Positions 44,198 through 52,123 of a stretch of DNA of 64,000 nucleotides are shown here, piece after piece. The position numbers were made by a program, and so were the translations under genes. The notes beneath the pieces are model-generated. The model did not search any database. It saw only the letters and a program-made list of their open reading frames with translations, and was not told where the DNA came from. This DNA is from Streptomyces sp. ISL-87 (GTDB lineage Bacteria > Actinomycetota > Actinomycetes > Streptomycetales > Streptomycetaceae). Each line of letters starts with the position of its first letter. Within the stretch, counting starts at the first letter, position 1. The stretch covers positions 62,001 through 126,000 of the forward strand of contig NZ_JAGGOY010000030.1 of NCBI RefSeq assembly GCF_018614095.1, given 5' to 3'.

Positions 44198-44306
44198 GGC
44201 TCCCTGCGTCGGCATTGTCCGGATCAGGTGCTGGGGGTCGCGCTTCGGTCTCCCGACCGTTACGCCTCTCAGCCAGACCGTCGACGTCGGCCGCGGCGGA
44301 CACCAA
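44198..44306 (-). ncRNA. TPP riboswitch (THI element), orphaned
   Basis: Read on the minus strand, the region contains GGCTGAGAGG (rc of 44264-44273) and then ACCTGATCCGGACAATGCCG (rc of 44210-44229) followed by ACGCAGGGAG. These are the two conserved blocks of the thiamine pyrophosphate aptamer (CUGAGA and ACCUGAUC.GG..AAUGCC.GCG.AGGGA). A variable arm with GGTCGGGAGACCGAAGCGCGACC lies between. TPP aptamers control thiamine genes such as thiC downstream; here the downstream side holds only a terminator and then the antisense of the CHAT gene. The 5' strand (GGTGTCC) is less canonical than the rest. Confidence 0.9.
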
Positions 44307-44457
44307 ATCATTCCGCCCAAGTCGGCTACTCCGGTCGAGCTCCCTCGCTCGCCTCATAGGCCTGCTAACAGAATAGTCCTGTTTGCACCAGATGGAACGG
44401 CCTATGTCGGTATTTTTCATCGGCCTGGGGGAGGGGTGGCAACCCCGTGGGGCGTGG

Positions 44458-45078
44458 CTATTCGAATCGACTGGTGTCGCCCGCACCCCGGCGTACGATC
44501 TCGGCCTCGCCGCTGGAGAAGTCGATGACCGTGGTCGGCTCGGTCCCGCAGTCGCCGGAGTCGACCACGGCGTCCACCTCGTGGTCGAGCCGTTCCTTGA
44601 TTTCCCAGCCCTGCGTCATCGGCTCGGCCTCGTCGGGCAGGAGCAGCGTGCTCGACAGCAGCGGCTCACCGAGTTCGGCGAGCAGCGCCTGGGTGGCGAC
44701 GTGGTCGGGAATGCGGACCCCGACCGTCTTCTTCTTCGGGTGCAACAGCTGGCGCGGCACCTCCTTCGTCGCGGGGAGGATGAAGGTGTAGCTGCCGGGT
44801 GTGGCGGCCTTGATCGCGCGGAACACGTCGTTGTCGAAGTGCACGAACTGGCCCAGCTGCCCGAAGTTCTGGCACACAAGGGTGAAGTGATGACGGTCGT
44901 CGAGGTTCCGGATCGACCGGATCCGGGATACGCCGTCGCGGTTTCCCAGCTGGCACCCGAGCGCGTAGCAGGAGTCCGTCGGGTACGCGACGAGCCCGCC
45001 GGAGCGGATGCTGGCAGCGATGCTGCTGATCGTGCGCTGCTGAGGGTTCTGGGGGTGAACGTCGAAGTACTTCGCCAT
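44458..45078 (-). CDS. yciO: YciO-type Sua5/TsaC-family protein
   Basis: The 206-residue protein matches E. coli YciO in length and along its length: HPQNPQQRTISSIAASIRSG, LVAYPTDSCYALGCQLGN, IRNLDDRHHFTLVC, ATPGSYTFILPATKEVPRQL, KKKTVGVRIPDHVATQALL and PTTVIDFSSGEAEIVRRGAG. Sua5/TsaC enzymes make threonylcarbamoyl-AMP for tRNA t6A; YciO is a paralogue with the same fold whose physiological role is unsettled. The ATG has no strong ribosome site. Its 3' end is about 150 bases above the TPP riboswitch, which reads away from it in the same direction, so it is not the riboswitch target. Confidence 0.88.
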   Translation of the reverse strand: MAKYFDVHPQNPQQRTISSIAASIRSGGLVAYPTDSCYALGCQLGNRDGVSRIRSIRNLDDRHHFTLVCQNFGQLGQFVHFDNDVFRAIKAATPGSYTFILPATKEVPRQLLHPKKKTVGVRIPDHVATQALLAELGEPLLSSTLLLPDEAEPMTQGWEIKERLDHEVDAVVDSGDCGTEPTTVIDFSSGEAEIVRRGAGDTSRFE

Positions 45079-45432
45079 CCGCTGAGCCTACGGGATCGGG
45101 GCGCGGGCACTCCGATTGCGTGCGGGTGCCCCAACCAGGTGTCCGTGGCGCAGGCGGAATGCGGACATCATCCCCCTACGGGCCAAAGCGCAGGTGAACA
45201 ACCGGAGTCGACGCCGGAGCCGTTCCCGGACTGGTCGGAGCCGCAACGGTCCGTATGGAAATGAACATTCCGCTCCTCTGGCGCCGTGCGGAAGCAGTGG
45301 CTGATTTCGATATATGAGGCATGTTGCCCTTTTATCGGACTGATAGTTTCCGCGAGTTGATCTTGCTGTCTCCCTGTCAGGGCCCATCGTGGGGCGGCGC
45401 GGCGACGGCACCACTCGCGCAAGGAACCCACA
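45079..45432. promoter_or_regulatory. Divergent intergenic region yciO / phospholipase D
   Basis: No gene is supported in these 354 bases. The segment 45300-45375 (GATTTCGATATATGAGGCAT and TTTTATCGGACTGATAGTTT) is strikingly AT-rich for this genome and is the likely promoter zone of the phospholipase gene. The TTG start of that gene follows AAGGAACCCACA. Confidence 0.45.
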
Positions 45433-47043
45433 TTGCTCCGCCACTCGCTTTCCCGGCCGTCCCGCCTCGTCACCCGCGCCGCGGCAGCGGCCGTACTCAT
45501 CGCCCTGCTGCCCGCCGTCCCGGCCACCGCCGCCGAGACACCGCACCTCGACGCCGTCGAGCAGGCACTGCGCCAGGTTTCCCCCGGCCTGGAAGGCCGC
45601 GTATGGGAGCGCACCAGCGGCAACTCCCTGGACGCGTCGGCGCCCGGCCGGGGCGACTGGCTGCTGCAGACCCCCGGCTGCTGGGGCGACGACACCTGCG
45701 CCGCGCGGCCGGGAACGGAGCGTCTGCTCTCGAAGATCACCGAGAACATCTCCCAGGCGGAGCAGACCGTCGACATATCGACCCTCGCACCCTTCCCCAA
45801 CGGCGCGTTCCAGGACGCCGTCGTCGCCGGTCTCAAGGCCTCGGCCGCCGGCGGCAACAAGCTCAAGGTGCGCATCCTGGTCGGGGCCGCGCCGCTCTAC
45901 CACATGAACGTGGTGCCGTCGAAGTACCGGGACGAGCTCGTCGCCAGGCTCGGAGCAGACGCGCGGAACATCGACCTCAACGTTGCCTCGATGACGACGT
46001 CCAAGACCGCGTTCTCCTGGAACCACTCCAAGATCCTCGTGGTCGACGGCCAGTCGGTGGTCACCGGCGGCATCAACAGCTGGAAGGACGACTACCTGGA
46101 CACCGCCCACCCGGTGGCTGACGTCGACCTCGCGCTCAAGGGTCCGGCGGCCGCCTCCGCAAGCCGCTACCTGGACGAACTGTGGTCCTGGACCTGCCAG
46201 AACAAGAGCAACATCGCCAGCGTCTGGTTCGCCTCCTCCAACGGCGCGGGCTGCATGCCGTCCCTGCCGAAGAGCACCGCGAGGACCCCGGCGCCCGCGG
46301 GCGACGCACCGGTGATCGCCGTCGGCGGACTCGGCGTCGGCATCATGCGCAACGACCCCGCCTCCACCTTCCGGCCGGTCCTGCCCACCGCCCCGGACAC
46401 CAAGTGCGTCGTAGGCCTCCACGACAACACCAACGCCGACCGCGACTACGACACGGTCAATCCGGAGGAGAGCGCCCTGCGGACCCTGATCTCCAGCGCC
46501 GACCGGCACATCGAGATCTCCCAGCAGGACCTCAACGCCACCTGCCCGCCGCTGCCCCGCTACGACATCCGCGTCTACGACGCCCTCGCCGCCAAGATGG
46601 CCGCCGGCGTGAAGGTCCGCATCGTCGTCAGCGACCCCGCCAACCGGGGCGCCGTCGGCAGCGGAGGCTACTCGCAGATCAAGTCCCTCTCCGAGATCAG
46701 CGACACCCTCCGCGACCGCCTCGCCCTGGTGACCGGAGACCAGCGCACGGCCCGCACCGCCATGTGCTCGAACCTCCAGCTGGCCACGTTCCGCAGCTCG
46801 GCCGCTGCGAAGTGGGCGGACGGCCATCCGTACGCGCAGCACCACAAGCTGGTCTCCGTGGACGACTCCGCCTTCTACATCGGGTCGAAGAACCTCTACC
46901 CCTCCTGGCTCCAGGACTTCGGCTACGTGGTCGAGAGCCCCGCCGCCGCCCAGCAGCTCACCACCCAGCTGCTGAACCCCCAGTGGCACTACTCCCAGCC
47001 GACCGCCACCGTCGACTACGAACGCGGCATCTGCCAGGCCTGA
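45433..47043 (+). CDS. Secreted phospholipase D
   Basis: The 536-residue protein is placed at a TTG 8 bases after AAGGA. A signal peptide ([24 protein letters not shown]) indicates export. Two HKD motifs typical of the PLD superfamily are present: [20 protein letters not shown] (His ~198) and [20 protein letters not shown] (His ~471); length and segments such as [17 protein letters not shown] match Streptomyces phospholipase D, which hydrolyses and transphosphatidylates phospholipids through a phosphohistidine. It ends in a run of TGACC repeats and a perfect 16-bp terminator shared with the convergent chaplin gene. Confidence 0.92.
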   Translation: MLRHSLSRPSRLVTRAAAAAVLIALLPAVPATAAETPHLDAVEQALRQVSPGLEGRVWERTSGNSLDASAPGRGDWLLQTPGCWGDDTCAARPGTERLLSKITENISQAEQTVDISTLAPFPNGAFQDAVVAGLKASAAGGNKLKVRILVGAAPLYHMNVVPSKYRDELVARLGADARNIDLNVASMTTSKTAFSWNHSKILVVDGQSVVTGGINSWKDDYLDTAHPVADVDLALKGPAAASASRYLDELWSWTCQNKSNIASVWFASSNGAGCMPSLPKSTARTPAPAGDAPVIAVGGLGVGIMRNDPASTFRPVLPTAPDTKCVVGLHDNTNADRDYDTVNPEESALRTLISSADRHIEISQQDLNATCPPLPRYDIRVYDALAAKMAAGVKVRIVVSDPANRGAVGSGGYSQIKSLSEISDTLRDRLALVTGDQRTARTAMCSNLQLATFRSSAAAKWADGHPYAQHHKLVSVDDSAFYIGSKNLYPSWLQDFGYVVESPAAAQQLTTQLLNPQWHYSQPTATVDYERGICQA

Positions 47044-47073
47044 CGTGACCTGACCTGACCTGACCTGACCTGA
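47041..47073. repeat. Short tandem repeat (TGACC/CCTGA)n
   Basis: After the phospholipase stop the sequence runs TGACGTGACC followed by four further copies of TGACC and a final TGA. It is a 5-base microsatellite, rare in this genome type, immediately before the terminator. Confidence 0.85.
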
Positions 47074-47079
47074 AACGCG

Positions 47080-47114
47080 AAGTGGTGCCACCGGAAGCTC
47101 CGGTGGCACCACTT
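47080..47114. terminator. Perfect 16-bp bidirectional terminator
   Basis: AAGTGGTGCCACCGGA (47080-47095) and TCCGGTGGCACCACTT (47099-47114) are exact inverse complements with a 3-base loop. It lies between the convergent phospholipase D and chaplin genes, with A and T ends that give short U tracts in either direction. Confidence 0.9.
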
Positions 47115-47124
47115 GCGGCGCCTG

Positions 47125-47361
47125 TCAGTCGTTGATGCAGACGTTGGCGGCCGCCGGGTTCAGCACCCCGATGATGTTGACGCTGTTGCCGCAGATGTTG
47201 ATCGGAATGTGGATCGGCACCTGGACCACGTTGCCGGAGAGAACGCCCGGCGAGCCGATGGCGACGCCGTGGGCCTCGCTGTCAGCCGCAGCGGCACCGA
47301 CACCGCCGAGCGTCGCGCTGAGAACCAGGCAAGCCACGGCGGCCACGGTACGGATCTTCAT
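47125..47361 (-). CDS. Short chaplin
   Basis: The 78-residue precursor starts at an ATG after GGGAGA. A signal peptide (KIRTVAAVACLVLSATLGGV, ending AAAADS) precedes one chaplin domain: AHGVAIGSPGVLSGNVVQVP, IHIPINICGNSVNIIGVLNP and ANVCIND, with the two cysteines that form the conserved disulfide. Short chaplins self-assemble into amyloid fibres that make aerial hyphae and spores hydrophobic. No sorting signal is present, so it is of the short class. It faces the phospholipase across a shared terminator. Confidence 0.93.
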   Translation of the reverse strand: MKIRTVAAVACLVLSATLGGVGAAAADSEAHGVAIGSPGVLSGNVVQVPIHIPINICGNSVNIIGVLNPAAANVCIND

Positions 47362-47429
47362 GTGGGTCTCCCATCGAATGAGGGTGTGCGGACCCATCCC
47401 ACCGCAGAGCCGGTGTGAGGCCCCGGCAT

Positions 47430-49226
47430 TCACCCACTCGTGGGCCGTGGTGCGGAGGAGGAGCCGGTCGCGGCGACCGGGGCGGCGGTCGGGGTAGCCG
47501 TCGGGGTCTCCGGGCCGCAGGTCACTTCGTCACGCGGGGTGTAGTGCGTACGGAACGTCTCCCGGTCGACCTCCTGGCCGCCCTGGACGAAGACGCGGTC
47601 GACGGCGACGTCGAACCCTTCGAGCGGGGTCTGCACCTCGCAGGTGGGGCCGGTGCCCGTGCGCTTGCCCGGCGGTGTGATGTTGGTGCGCGGGCCCTGG
47701 GTGGCGCGTATATCGTCGTACTTCTTCGTGCCCAGGAGGGTGATGGTCACGGAGGTGTCGGTCGACTCGGCCTGGACGTACAGCGCGTGGCCGGTGTCGT
47801 TCTTCCAGCGCAGGTCGAGGGTGCCCCAGGCGACGGTGGCCTCGCGGCCTTCGGGGTACCGCTCGATGTAGAAGGAGTGCGCCCCGTGCTCCACCGGCTC
47901 GACGCCCGCGAAGAACATGGCGTTGTACATGGTCGTCGCGACCGCCGAGACGCCGCCGCCGGGCGACTTCACGTACTGGCCGTTGTTGATCATGATGCCG
48001 TCGACGAACCCGTTCTCCTTGGTCCGCTCGCCGACCGTCTTGTTGAAGCTCCACGTCTCGCCCGGGAGGACGACGGAACCGTTGATCAGCTCCACGGCGC
48101 GCCCGATGTTGGTGCTCCGGTAGGGCGCGGCCGGGAAGGCGACGGTGAAGGAGGAGACCTTTTCCTTGATCCCGAGGCGCTGCGCGGCCTCGGCCGTCAG
48201 GCGTGGGTGGACGATCGTCGCGGCCAGCTCCCCGGTACGGGCCTCACCCGAGCGCGTCAGCAGCGGGAGGACGGCCTCGCGGAGGGCCTTGGCGGTGACC
48301 TGTGTGCCGCTGCGCCCGTCCTCGGTGACTACCGCCCGGTTCGCGGCGTCGACGCGGAAGGTGACGCCTCGCGGCTCCGGGGCGGCCGAGGCCACCTGCC
48401 GGGAGACCGCCGGGTCGGCGAGCAGCCCCTTCGCGTCGAGCTCCGGCACGAGGCGGCCGTGGCCGTCCGGCGTGAGCGTCAGGTACCTGCCGAGCACCTC
48501 CGGGCGAATGACGATGGGCTTCCCGGCGAGGGTGAGGGTGACCGGGCCGGACATCGCCGGCTCGGCGAACTCCTTCATGGCCCGTGCGACCTCCTGCGGG
48601 CCCACGGCCGGAGGCTTCTGCTCCACCGGCAGCGCGACCGGGCCGGCCTCCGGGCGCAGGTAGGCGGCGCGGACGGTGTCCGCCGCCCGGTCGGCCCGCA
48701 GGGCGACACCGGTGACGGGGGCGTTGACCTTGGCCGTGCCGTCGTCGAAGGTGATGGCGCCGTCGCGGGCCTCGCGTCCGGCGGCGGCGAGCCGTTCGAG
48801 GGCCGCCGTGCCGGAGGGGTTGTCCACGCGGATCACGGGCTCCACGTCGCGGTCCTTCTCCGGGGCGAAGAGGCGTCCGATCACGGTGAAGGGGTCGGAT
48901 CCGGTGTTCGAGGCGCGCTCGGTGGTGGACGTGGAGTCGAGGGACAGGCCGAAGGAGGCGGGGGAGGCCTTCTCGGTCCGCTCGCCGATCTTCAGCTCCA
49001 TCGGCGCGGCCGCGGCCGGGCCGAGCTCGCGGTCCAGGACGGCCTTGGCCTCGGAGCGGCTCATGCCGCCGATGTCGACACCGCGCACCCGGGTGCCGTC
49101 GGCTATGTCGTCTCCGGCCACGGCCAGGCCGGTGACGTAGAGGCCGCCGAAGGCCAGTACCGCGGCCCCGCCCGCCAGGGGCAGGGTCATCCGCCAGTTG
49201 TCCGTAAGCCGGTGTGCACGTCGCAT
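47430..49226 (-). CDS. VanW-family protein with peptidoglycan-binding-like domains
   Basis: The 598-residue protein starts at an ATG after GGGAGAG. A membrane anchor (LPLAGGAAVLAFGGLYVTGL) is followed by two repeats of a YoaR-type putative peptidoglycan-binding domain (DGTRVRGVDIGGMSRSEAKA; LTLAGKPIVIRPEVLGRYL) and the VanW domain (YRSTNIGRAVELINGSVVLP, ETWSFNKTVGERT, GGGVSAVATTMYNAMFF). A Thr/Pro/Ala-rich C-terminal tail (ETPTATPTAAP) faces the wall. VanW proteins occur with vancomycin resistance and cell-wall genes but have no proven reaction. It is divergent from a YczE gene. Confidence 0.85.
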   Translation of the reverse strand: MRRAHRLTDNWRMTLPLAGGAAVLAFGGLYVTGLAVAGDDIADGTRVRGVDIGGMSRSEAKAVLDRELGPAAAAPMELKIGERTEKASPASFGLSLDSTSTTERASNTGSDPFTVIGRLFAPEKDRDVEPVIRVDNPSGTAALERLAAAGREARDGAITFDDGTAKVNAPVTGVALRADRAADTVRAAYLRPEAGPVALPVEQKPPAVGPQEVARAMKEFAEPAMSGPVTLTLAGKPIVIRPEVLGRYLTLTPDGHGRLVPELDAKGLLADPAVSRQVASAAPEPRGVTFRVDAANRAVVTEDGRSGTQVTAKALREAVLPLLTRSGEARTGELAATIVHPRLTAEAAQRLGIKEKVSSFTVAFPAAPYRSTNIGRAVELINGSVVLPGETWSFNKTVGERTKENGFVDGIMINNGQYVKSPGGGVSAVATTMYNAMFFAGVEPVEHGAHSFYIERYPEGREATVAWGTLDLRWKNDTGHALYVQAESTDTSVTITLLGTKKYDDIRATQGPRTNITPPGKRTGTGPTCEVQTPLEGFDVAVDRVFVQGGQEVDRETFRTHYTPRDEVTCGPETPTATPTAAPVAATGSSSAPRPTSG

Positions 49227-49493
49227 GTCTCTCCCGGTGGCGCTGGTAGTCGGTGTGGTGCCTGGCACCCCACCCGAGGACCGAAATGGGCCAGACCGGA
49301 CACAAGCATCAGCGAATTCGGACGAAAAGGGTCAAAAATGTGCCGATGCTCACGACGGGAGACTGGTCGGCGCAGGACGGGATTCGCGCCCCAAAAGAAA
49401 GGCCACTTGCCCGGGATTGGCCCTGTGTCGATGAGATCGGGATGCCACACCGTAGGTCCGTTGGTCTTTGGCCCTGAAGAAAAGGATCCACTG

Positions 49494-50162
49494 GTGTCCT
49501 TCGCCCCTCCTCGCCCCGCAAGCCGCCTCACCCGTCGGCTGCCACAGCTCTACGTGGGACTCGCCCTGTACGGCGCGAGCTCGGCGTTCCTGGTCCGCGC
49601 GGGGCTGGGGCTGGACCCGTGGGACGTCTTCCACCAAGGGCTCGCCGAGCGCATCGGCTGGAGTATCGGCACTGTGTCCGTGGCCGTCGGAGCGCTGGTC
49701 CTGCTGTTGTGGGTGCCCCTGCGGCAGCGGCCAGGGCTCGGCACCGTGTCCAATGTGTTCGCCGTCGGCCTGTCCATGGATGCCACGCTCGCCGTACTCC
49801 CGGACGTGCACGGCGCCGTGCCGCAGGCGGCCCTGCTGGCGGCGGGCATCGTCCTCAACGGTGTCGCCACCGGCCTCTACATCGCCGCCAGCTTCGGGCC
49901 GGGGCCACGTGACGGCCTCATGACCGGACTGCACCGCCGCACCGGACGGTCGCTGCGGCTGGTGCGTACCGGGATCGAGCTCACCGTCCTCGCGGCCGGC
50001 TTCCTGCTCGGCGGCACCGTCGGCATCGGCACCGTCGCGTACGCGCTGGCCATCGGCCCGCTGTCCCAGCTCTTCCTGCGCGTGTTCGCCCTCCCCGAGG
50101 CGGAAGGCCCGCTTGCCGGCCGACCGGCCGATACCCCGGAACCGGCCGTTGCGAGCTGCTGA
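49494..50162 (+). CDS. YczE/YitT-like membrane protein
   Basis: The 222-residue protein is placed at a GTG after AAGAAAAGG; 267 bases separate it from the divergent VanW gene. It has about five membrane helices and the family hallmarks LVRAGLGLDPWDVFHQGLAE and ASFGPGPRDGLMTGLHRRTG, where small-residue and Gly-Pro turns repeat as in YczE proteins. B. subtilis YczE affects a biosynthetic enzyme complex, but the molecular function of the family is unknown. A tandem-repeat terminator follows the stop. Confidence 0.8.
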   Translation: MSFAPPRPASRLTRRLPQLYVGLALYGASSAFLVRAGLGLDPWDVFHQGLAERIGWSIGTVSVAVGALVLLLWVPLRQRPGLGTVSNVFAVGLSMDATLAVLPDVHGAVPQAALLAAGIVLNGVATGLYIAASFGPGPRDGLMTGLHRRTGRSLRLVRTGIELTVLAAGFLLGGTVGIGTVAYALAIGPLSQLFLRVFALPEAEGPLAGRPADTPEPAVASC

Positions 50163-50170
50163 CGCCCGGT

Positions 50171-50234
50171 GTGACGGAAGGGTCCGCCACCGAGCGACGG
50201 ATGTGACGGAAGGGTCCGCCACCGAGTGACGGAC
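50171..50234. repeat. Two tandem 32-bp repeats
   Basis: The unit GTGACGGAAGGGTCCGCCAC, continuing CGAG(C/T)GACGGA(T/C), occurs at 50171-50202 and 50203-50234 with two differences. The complementary motif ACGGACCCTTCGCCT occurs twice just downstream (50229 and 50253), so the units can form several alternative hairpins. Confidence 0.85.
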
Positions 50235-50239
50235 CCTTC
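50209..50239. terminator. Hairpin between convergent YczE and caspase genes
   Basis: GAAGGGTCCG (50209-50218) and CGGACCCTTC (50230-50239) pair perfectly with an 11-base loop. The upstream repeat copy supplies a second identical left arm, which may give a double terminator serving both convergent genes. Confidence 0.65.
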
Positions 50240-50289
50240 GCCTCGCGCATGCACGGACCCTTCGCCTCCGCGCCGAGGGTGCGTCAGAT

Positions 50290-51147
50290 TCAAATGCTGA
50301 AGGGCTTCTGGTCGAGGAAATCCTGGCTGGGTGTGCCCGTGGTGTAGAAGTTCGGGCTCTGGTTGGGGGGCATGATCTTCTGGATGCCGCGATGGAATTC
50401 GCGGTATCCACCGAGGAACCCGCCCTTGTCCCACGCCTTGAGCAGTCGCTCGGTGAACAGCCCGTTGACGCTGCCGTCGGAGGCGACCTGGTTGTCCTGG
50501 CAGGCGGCGATCAGGATCGCGTCCGGTACCCGGCCGTTGTTCGCCTTGGCGGCCTTGAGCTCGCGCTGGAGCTTCTCGTAGTGGTCCCGGTCGCGCTCGA
50601 AGAGCTGCTGCTGCTTCGGCCATGGCATCATCCGGGCCGCGGCCTCGATCTGCCCGGGGTCCGCGGTCTGGAACTGTGCCTCCAGTGCCTGCGGCGTCAG
50701 CGTCTCGCGGACGGACTCGATGGCCGTGCCGCTGTGGCAGCAGTCCAGCAGCACGAAGACCCGTACGCCCTCGGCCAACTGCTGGAACTCGCGGTACAAC
50801 TCGTCGTCGAGGAACTGGCGGTCGAAGAACACCAGCGTCTCGTCCTGTCGGTCGACCTCGATGTCGCCGCCCGCGAGGTTGGCCATCTGACCGCCGTGCC
50901 CCGAGTACGTGAAGAGCAGGATGTCCCCGCTCTTGAGCCGTTTGGCGGCCTTGCGCAGCTCGGCGGTGATGTTGTCCGCCGTTCCCTTCTCGGTCAGCAC
51001 CAACGTGTCCTCGAACCCGCTGGCGCGGGCCAGCGCCGCCATGTCGCGGGCGTCGTTCTCGCAGGCCACGAGCTGTCCGTCCCACCCTTCGTACTTGGTG
51101 GGATCGACCCTGTTGAGGCCGACGTGGAGGGAGATACCTGTGGGCAC
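50290..51147 (-). CDS. Caspase-family (C14) protease
   Basis: The 285-residue protein starts at a GTG after AAGGAG. It is a bare caspase/metacaspase p20-type domain: GISLHVGLNRVDPTKYEGWD, ENDARDMAALARASGF, the histidine in FTYSGHGGQ (His84), the cysteine in VFVLLDCCHSGTA (Cys137 or 136), then ILIAACQDNQVASDGSVNGLFT. All catalytic residues are kept. There is no signal peptide, membrane helix or sensor domain, so activation must come from partners. It is divergent from three small ORFs and a large protein resembling a dead caspase, which together look like one regulated protease system. Confidence 0.92.
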   Translation of the reverse strand: MPTGISLHVGLNRVDPTKYEGWDGQLVACENDARDMAALARASGFEDTLVLTEKGTADNITAELRKAAKRLKSGDILLFTYSGHGGQMANLAGGDIEVDRQDETLVFFDRQFLDDELYREFQQLAEGVRVFVLLDCCHSGTAIESVRETLTPQALEAQFQTADPGQIEAAARMMPWPKQQQLFERDRDHYEKLQRELKAAKANNGRVPDAILIAACQDNQVASDGSVNGLFTERLLKAWDKGGFLGGYREFHRGIQKIMPPNQSPNFYTTGTPSQDFLDQKPFSI

Positions 51148-51388
51148 GGGGACTCCTTGGAGGGGGAGGAGTGGGGGTCGCCAGCATGGGTTCCCGTGGC
51201 CGCCGCCGTCTGAATCAGGGCTGGCCGCTATTCGGGTGGCGGGGCGGCCGGATGCCCGTGTGCGGCGGAGGTGGGTTGGCCCCACCTCGGAGCGGGTGGG
51301 TAGCCGGATCCCCCCGCGCGACCGCATCCGGAGATGCTGAGCCCGGCAACGAACCACTCGATTCCCATCGAACCCACAGGAGTTGTTC
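51148..51388. promoter_or_regulatory. Divergent promoter region of the caspase locus
   Basis: No gene is seen in these 241 bases. They separate the leftward caspase from the rightward small ORFs and must contain both promoters. A GC-rich inverted pair GAGGTGGG/CCCACCTC occurs near 51267-51294. AGGAG lies six bases before the rightward GTG start. Confidence 0.4.
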
Positions 51389-52081
51389 GTGCCGAGCACG
51401 CATCCCACGCGTTCCCTTCCCTCCGGCGGCAGCGCGTCGGTCGACGGCCGTACCCGCACCTACACGGCCGCCGTCACCGACGACGGCCGCGCCGCCAACA
51501 TCGCGGTGACGGTCAAGCCGGCGACCGAGGCGGCCATGCGGCGCGTGGAAGCCGCTGTGGACGCGGCCTCTCCGTTCGCGCTGGAAATCGAACACATGAT
51601 TGAATTAGGGGATGGCAAGTACTTCCTTCCCCGACGACCTGGTCGAGCTCCAGGCCCAGTGGCTCCGCACCTACCGGCACCTGGCCCGGCAGCCCGCCGC
51701 CGAAAGCGCGACCGCGCTCCGGCGGCGCCTGATCGCGCTCTCCTGCCGGATCTCCGCCCACCCCTACTGGGCGTGCCCGGGCAGCTCGGCGGCCGACCGG
51801 GTCGAGCTCCGCCGTCTGACGAGGGCCCGCGGATGGGTGAGGGCGGCATGAGCGGCGGGGCCGGGCTTCGCCTCGTCGTGTTCCCGCCGGACCAGCACGG
51901 CCGGCGGCGGGTGCGCTACGGCGGGCAGAGCCTCGGTACCGCGCACCGGATGAGCGACATCCCCGTCTTCCTCGCCGGCGCGGGAATGGAGAACGCGGAG
52001 GACCTGGATCTTGCCGACCCCGAGCTCGTGGAGTGGCGCGGCGGAGGGCCCGAGGTCTGGCCGGCGTCACCGTCGGGGTGA
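51389..52081 (+). CDS. Caspase-associated small protein, apparently stop-lost or frameshifted
   Basis: A GTG six bases after AGGAG opens a frame whose first ~70 residues look real: GRTRTYTAAVTDDGRAANIA, VTVKPATEAAMRRVEAAVDA and SPFALEIEHM. Beyond about 51600 the frame stays open to 52081, but codon choice becomes poor while the overlapping 51612 gene has excellent codon usage, so the true product probably ended near 51597-51608, where TGA and TAG lie in the neighbouring frame. The tail of this frame coincides with the 51848 gene. A TTA codon sits at 51605. Function is unknown; position suggests an accessory to the divergent caspase. Confidence 0.45.
   Translation: MPSTHPTRSLPSGGSASVDGRTRTYTAAVTDDGRAANIAVTVKPATEAAMRRVEAAVDAASPFALEIEHMIELGDGKYFLPRRPGRAPGPVAPHLPAPGPAARRRKRDRAPAAPDRALLPDLRPPLLGVPGQLGGRPGRAPPSDEGPRMGEGGMSGGAGLRLVVFPPDQHGRRRVRYGGQSLGTAHRMSDIPVFLAGAGMENAEDLDLADPELVEWRGGGPEVWPASPSG
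51612..51851 (+). CDS. Small helical caspase-associated protein
   Basis: The 79-residue protein MASTSFPDDLVELQAQWLRT continues with a basic helical body (ALRRRLIALSCRISAHPYWA) and ends in LRRLTRARGW. Third codon positions are almost all G or C, supporting this frame over the overlapping long one. The pattern of similar small actinobacterial proteins near caspase genes is recalled but has no assigned function. It overlaps the next gene by four bases (ATGA). Confidence 0.68.
   Translation: MASTSFPDDLVELQAQWLRTYRHLARQPAAESATALRRRLIALSCRISAHPYWACPGSSAADRVELRRLTRARGWVRAA
51848..52081 (+). CDS. Small caspase-associated protein ending in WRGGGPEVW
   Basis: The 77-residue protein starts at the ATG overlapping the previous stop. 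It has a beta-rich N-terminus (GLRLVVFPPDQHGRRRVRYG), a helix with MSDIPVFLAGAGMENAEDLD, and a conserved-looking end LVEWRGGGPEVW. No named domain was recognised. Tight coupling to the 51612 gene and the run of co-directional small ORFs suggest subunits or adaptors of one complex. Confidence 0.65.
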   Translation: MSGGAGLRLVVFPPDQHGRRRVRYGGQSLGTAHRMSDIPVFLAGAGMENAEDLDLADPELVEWRGGGPEVWPASPSG

Positions 52082-52123
52082 CCTTGATGGCAGCGGGCTC
52101 ATCGCAGTGAGTACGGTCTGTTC

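Noticed and set aside
44200..44340. tRNA gene in the CHAT-yciO spacer
   Set aside because: The folded conserved blocks match the TPP aptamer; no T-loop GTTCGAATC or acceptor pairing was found.
44458..45078. yciO as the gene controlled by the TPP riboswitch
   Set aside because: The riboswitch lies downstream of yciO and reads away from it in the same direction, so it cannot be its leader.
47041..47073. Tandem TGACC repeats as an operator array
   Set aside because: They lie just after a stop codon and before a perfect terminator, with no downstream promoter; slippage is the simpler explanation.
45088..47112. Long minus-strand open frame opposite phospholipase D
   Set aside because: The translation is low-complexity Gly/Val/Arg/Asp typical of an antisense frame in high-GC DNA, while the plus strand has a signal peptide and two HKD motifs.
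47415..49400. Plus-strand open frame leading into the YczE gene
   Set aside because: It is antisense to the VanW gene with no domain features; YczE similarity begins only after the GTG at 49494.
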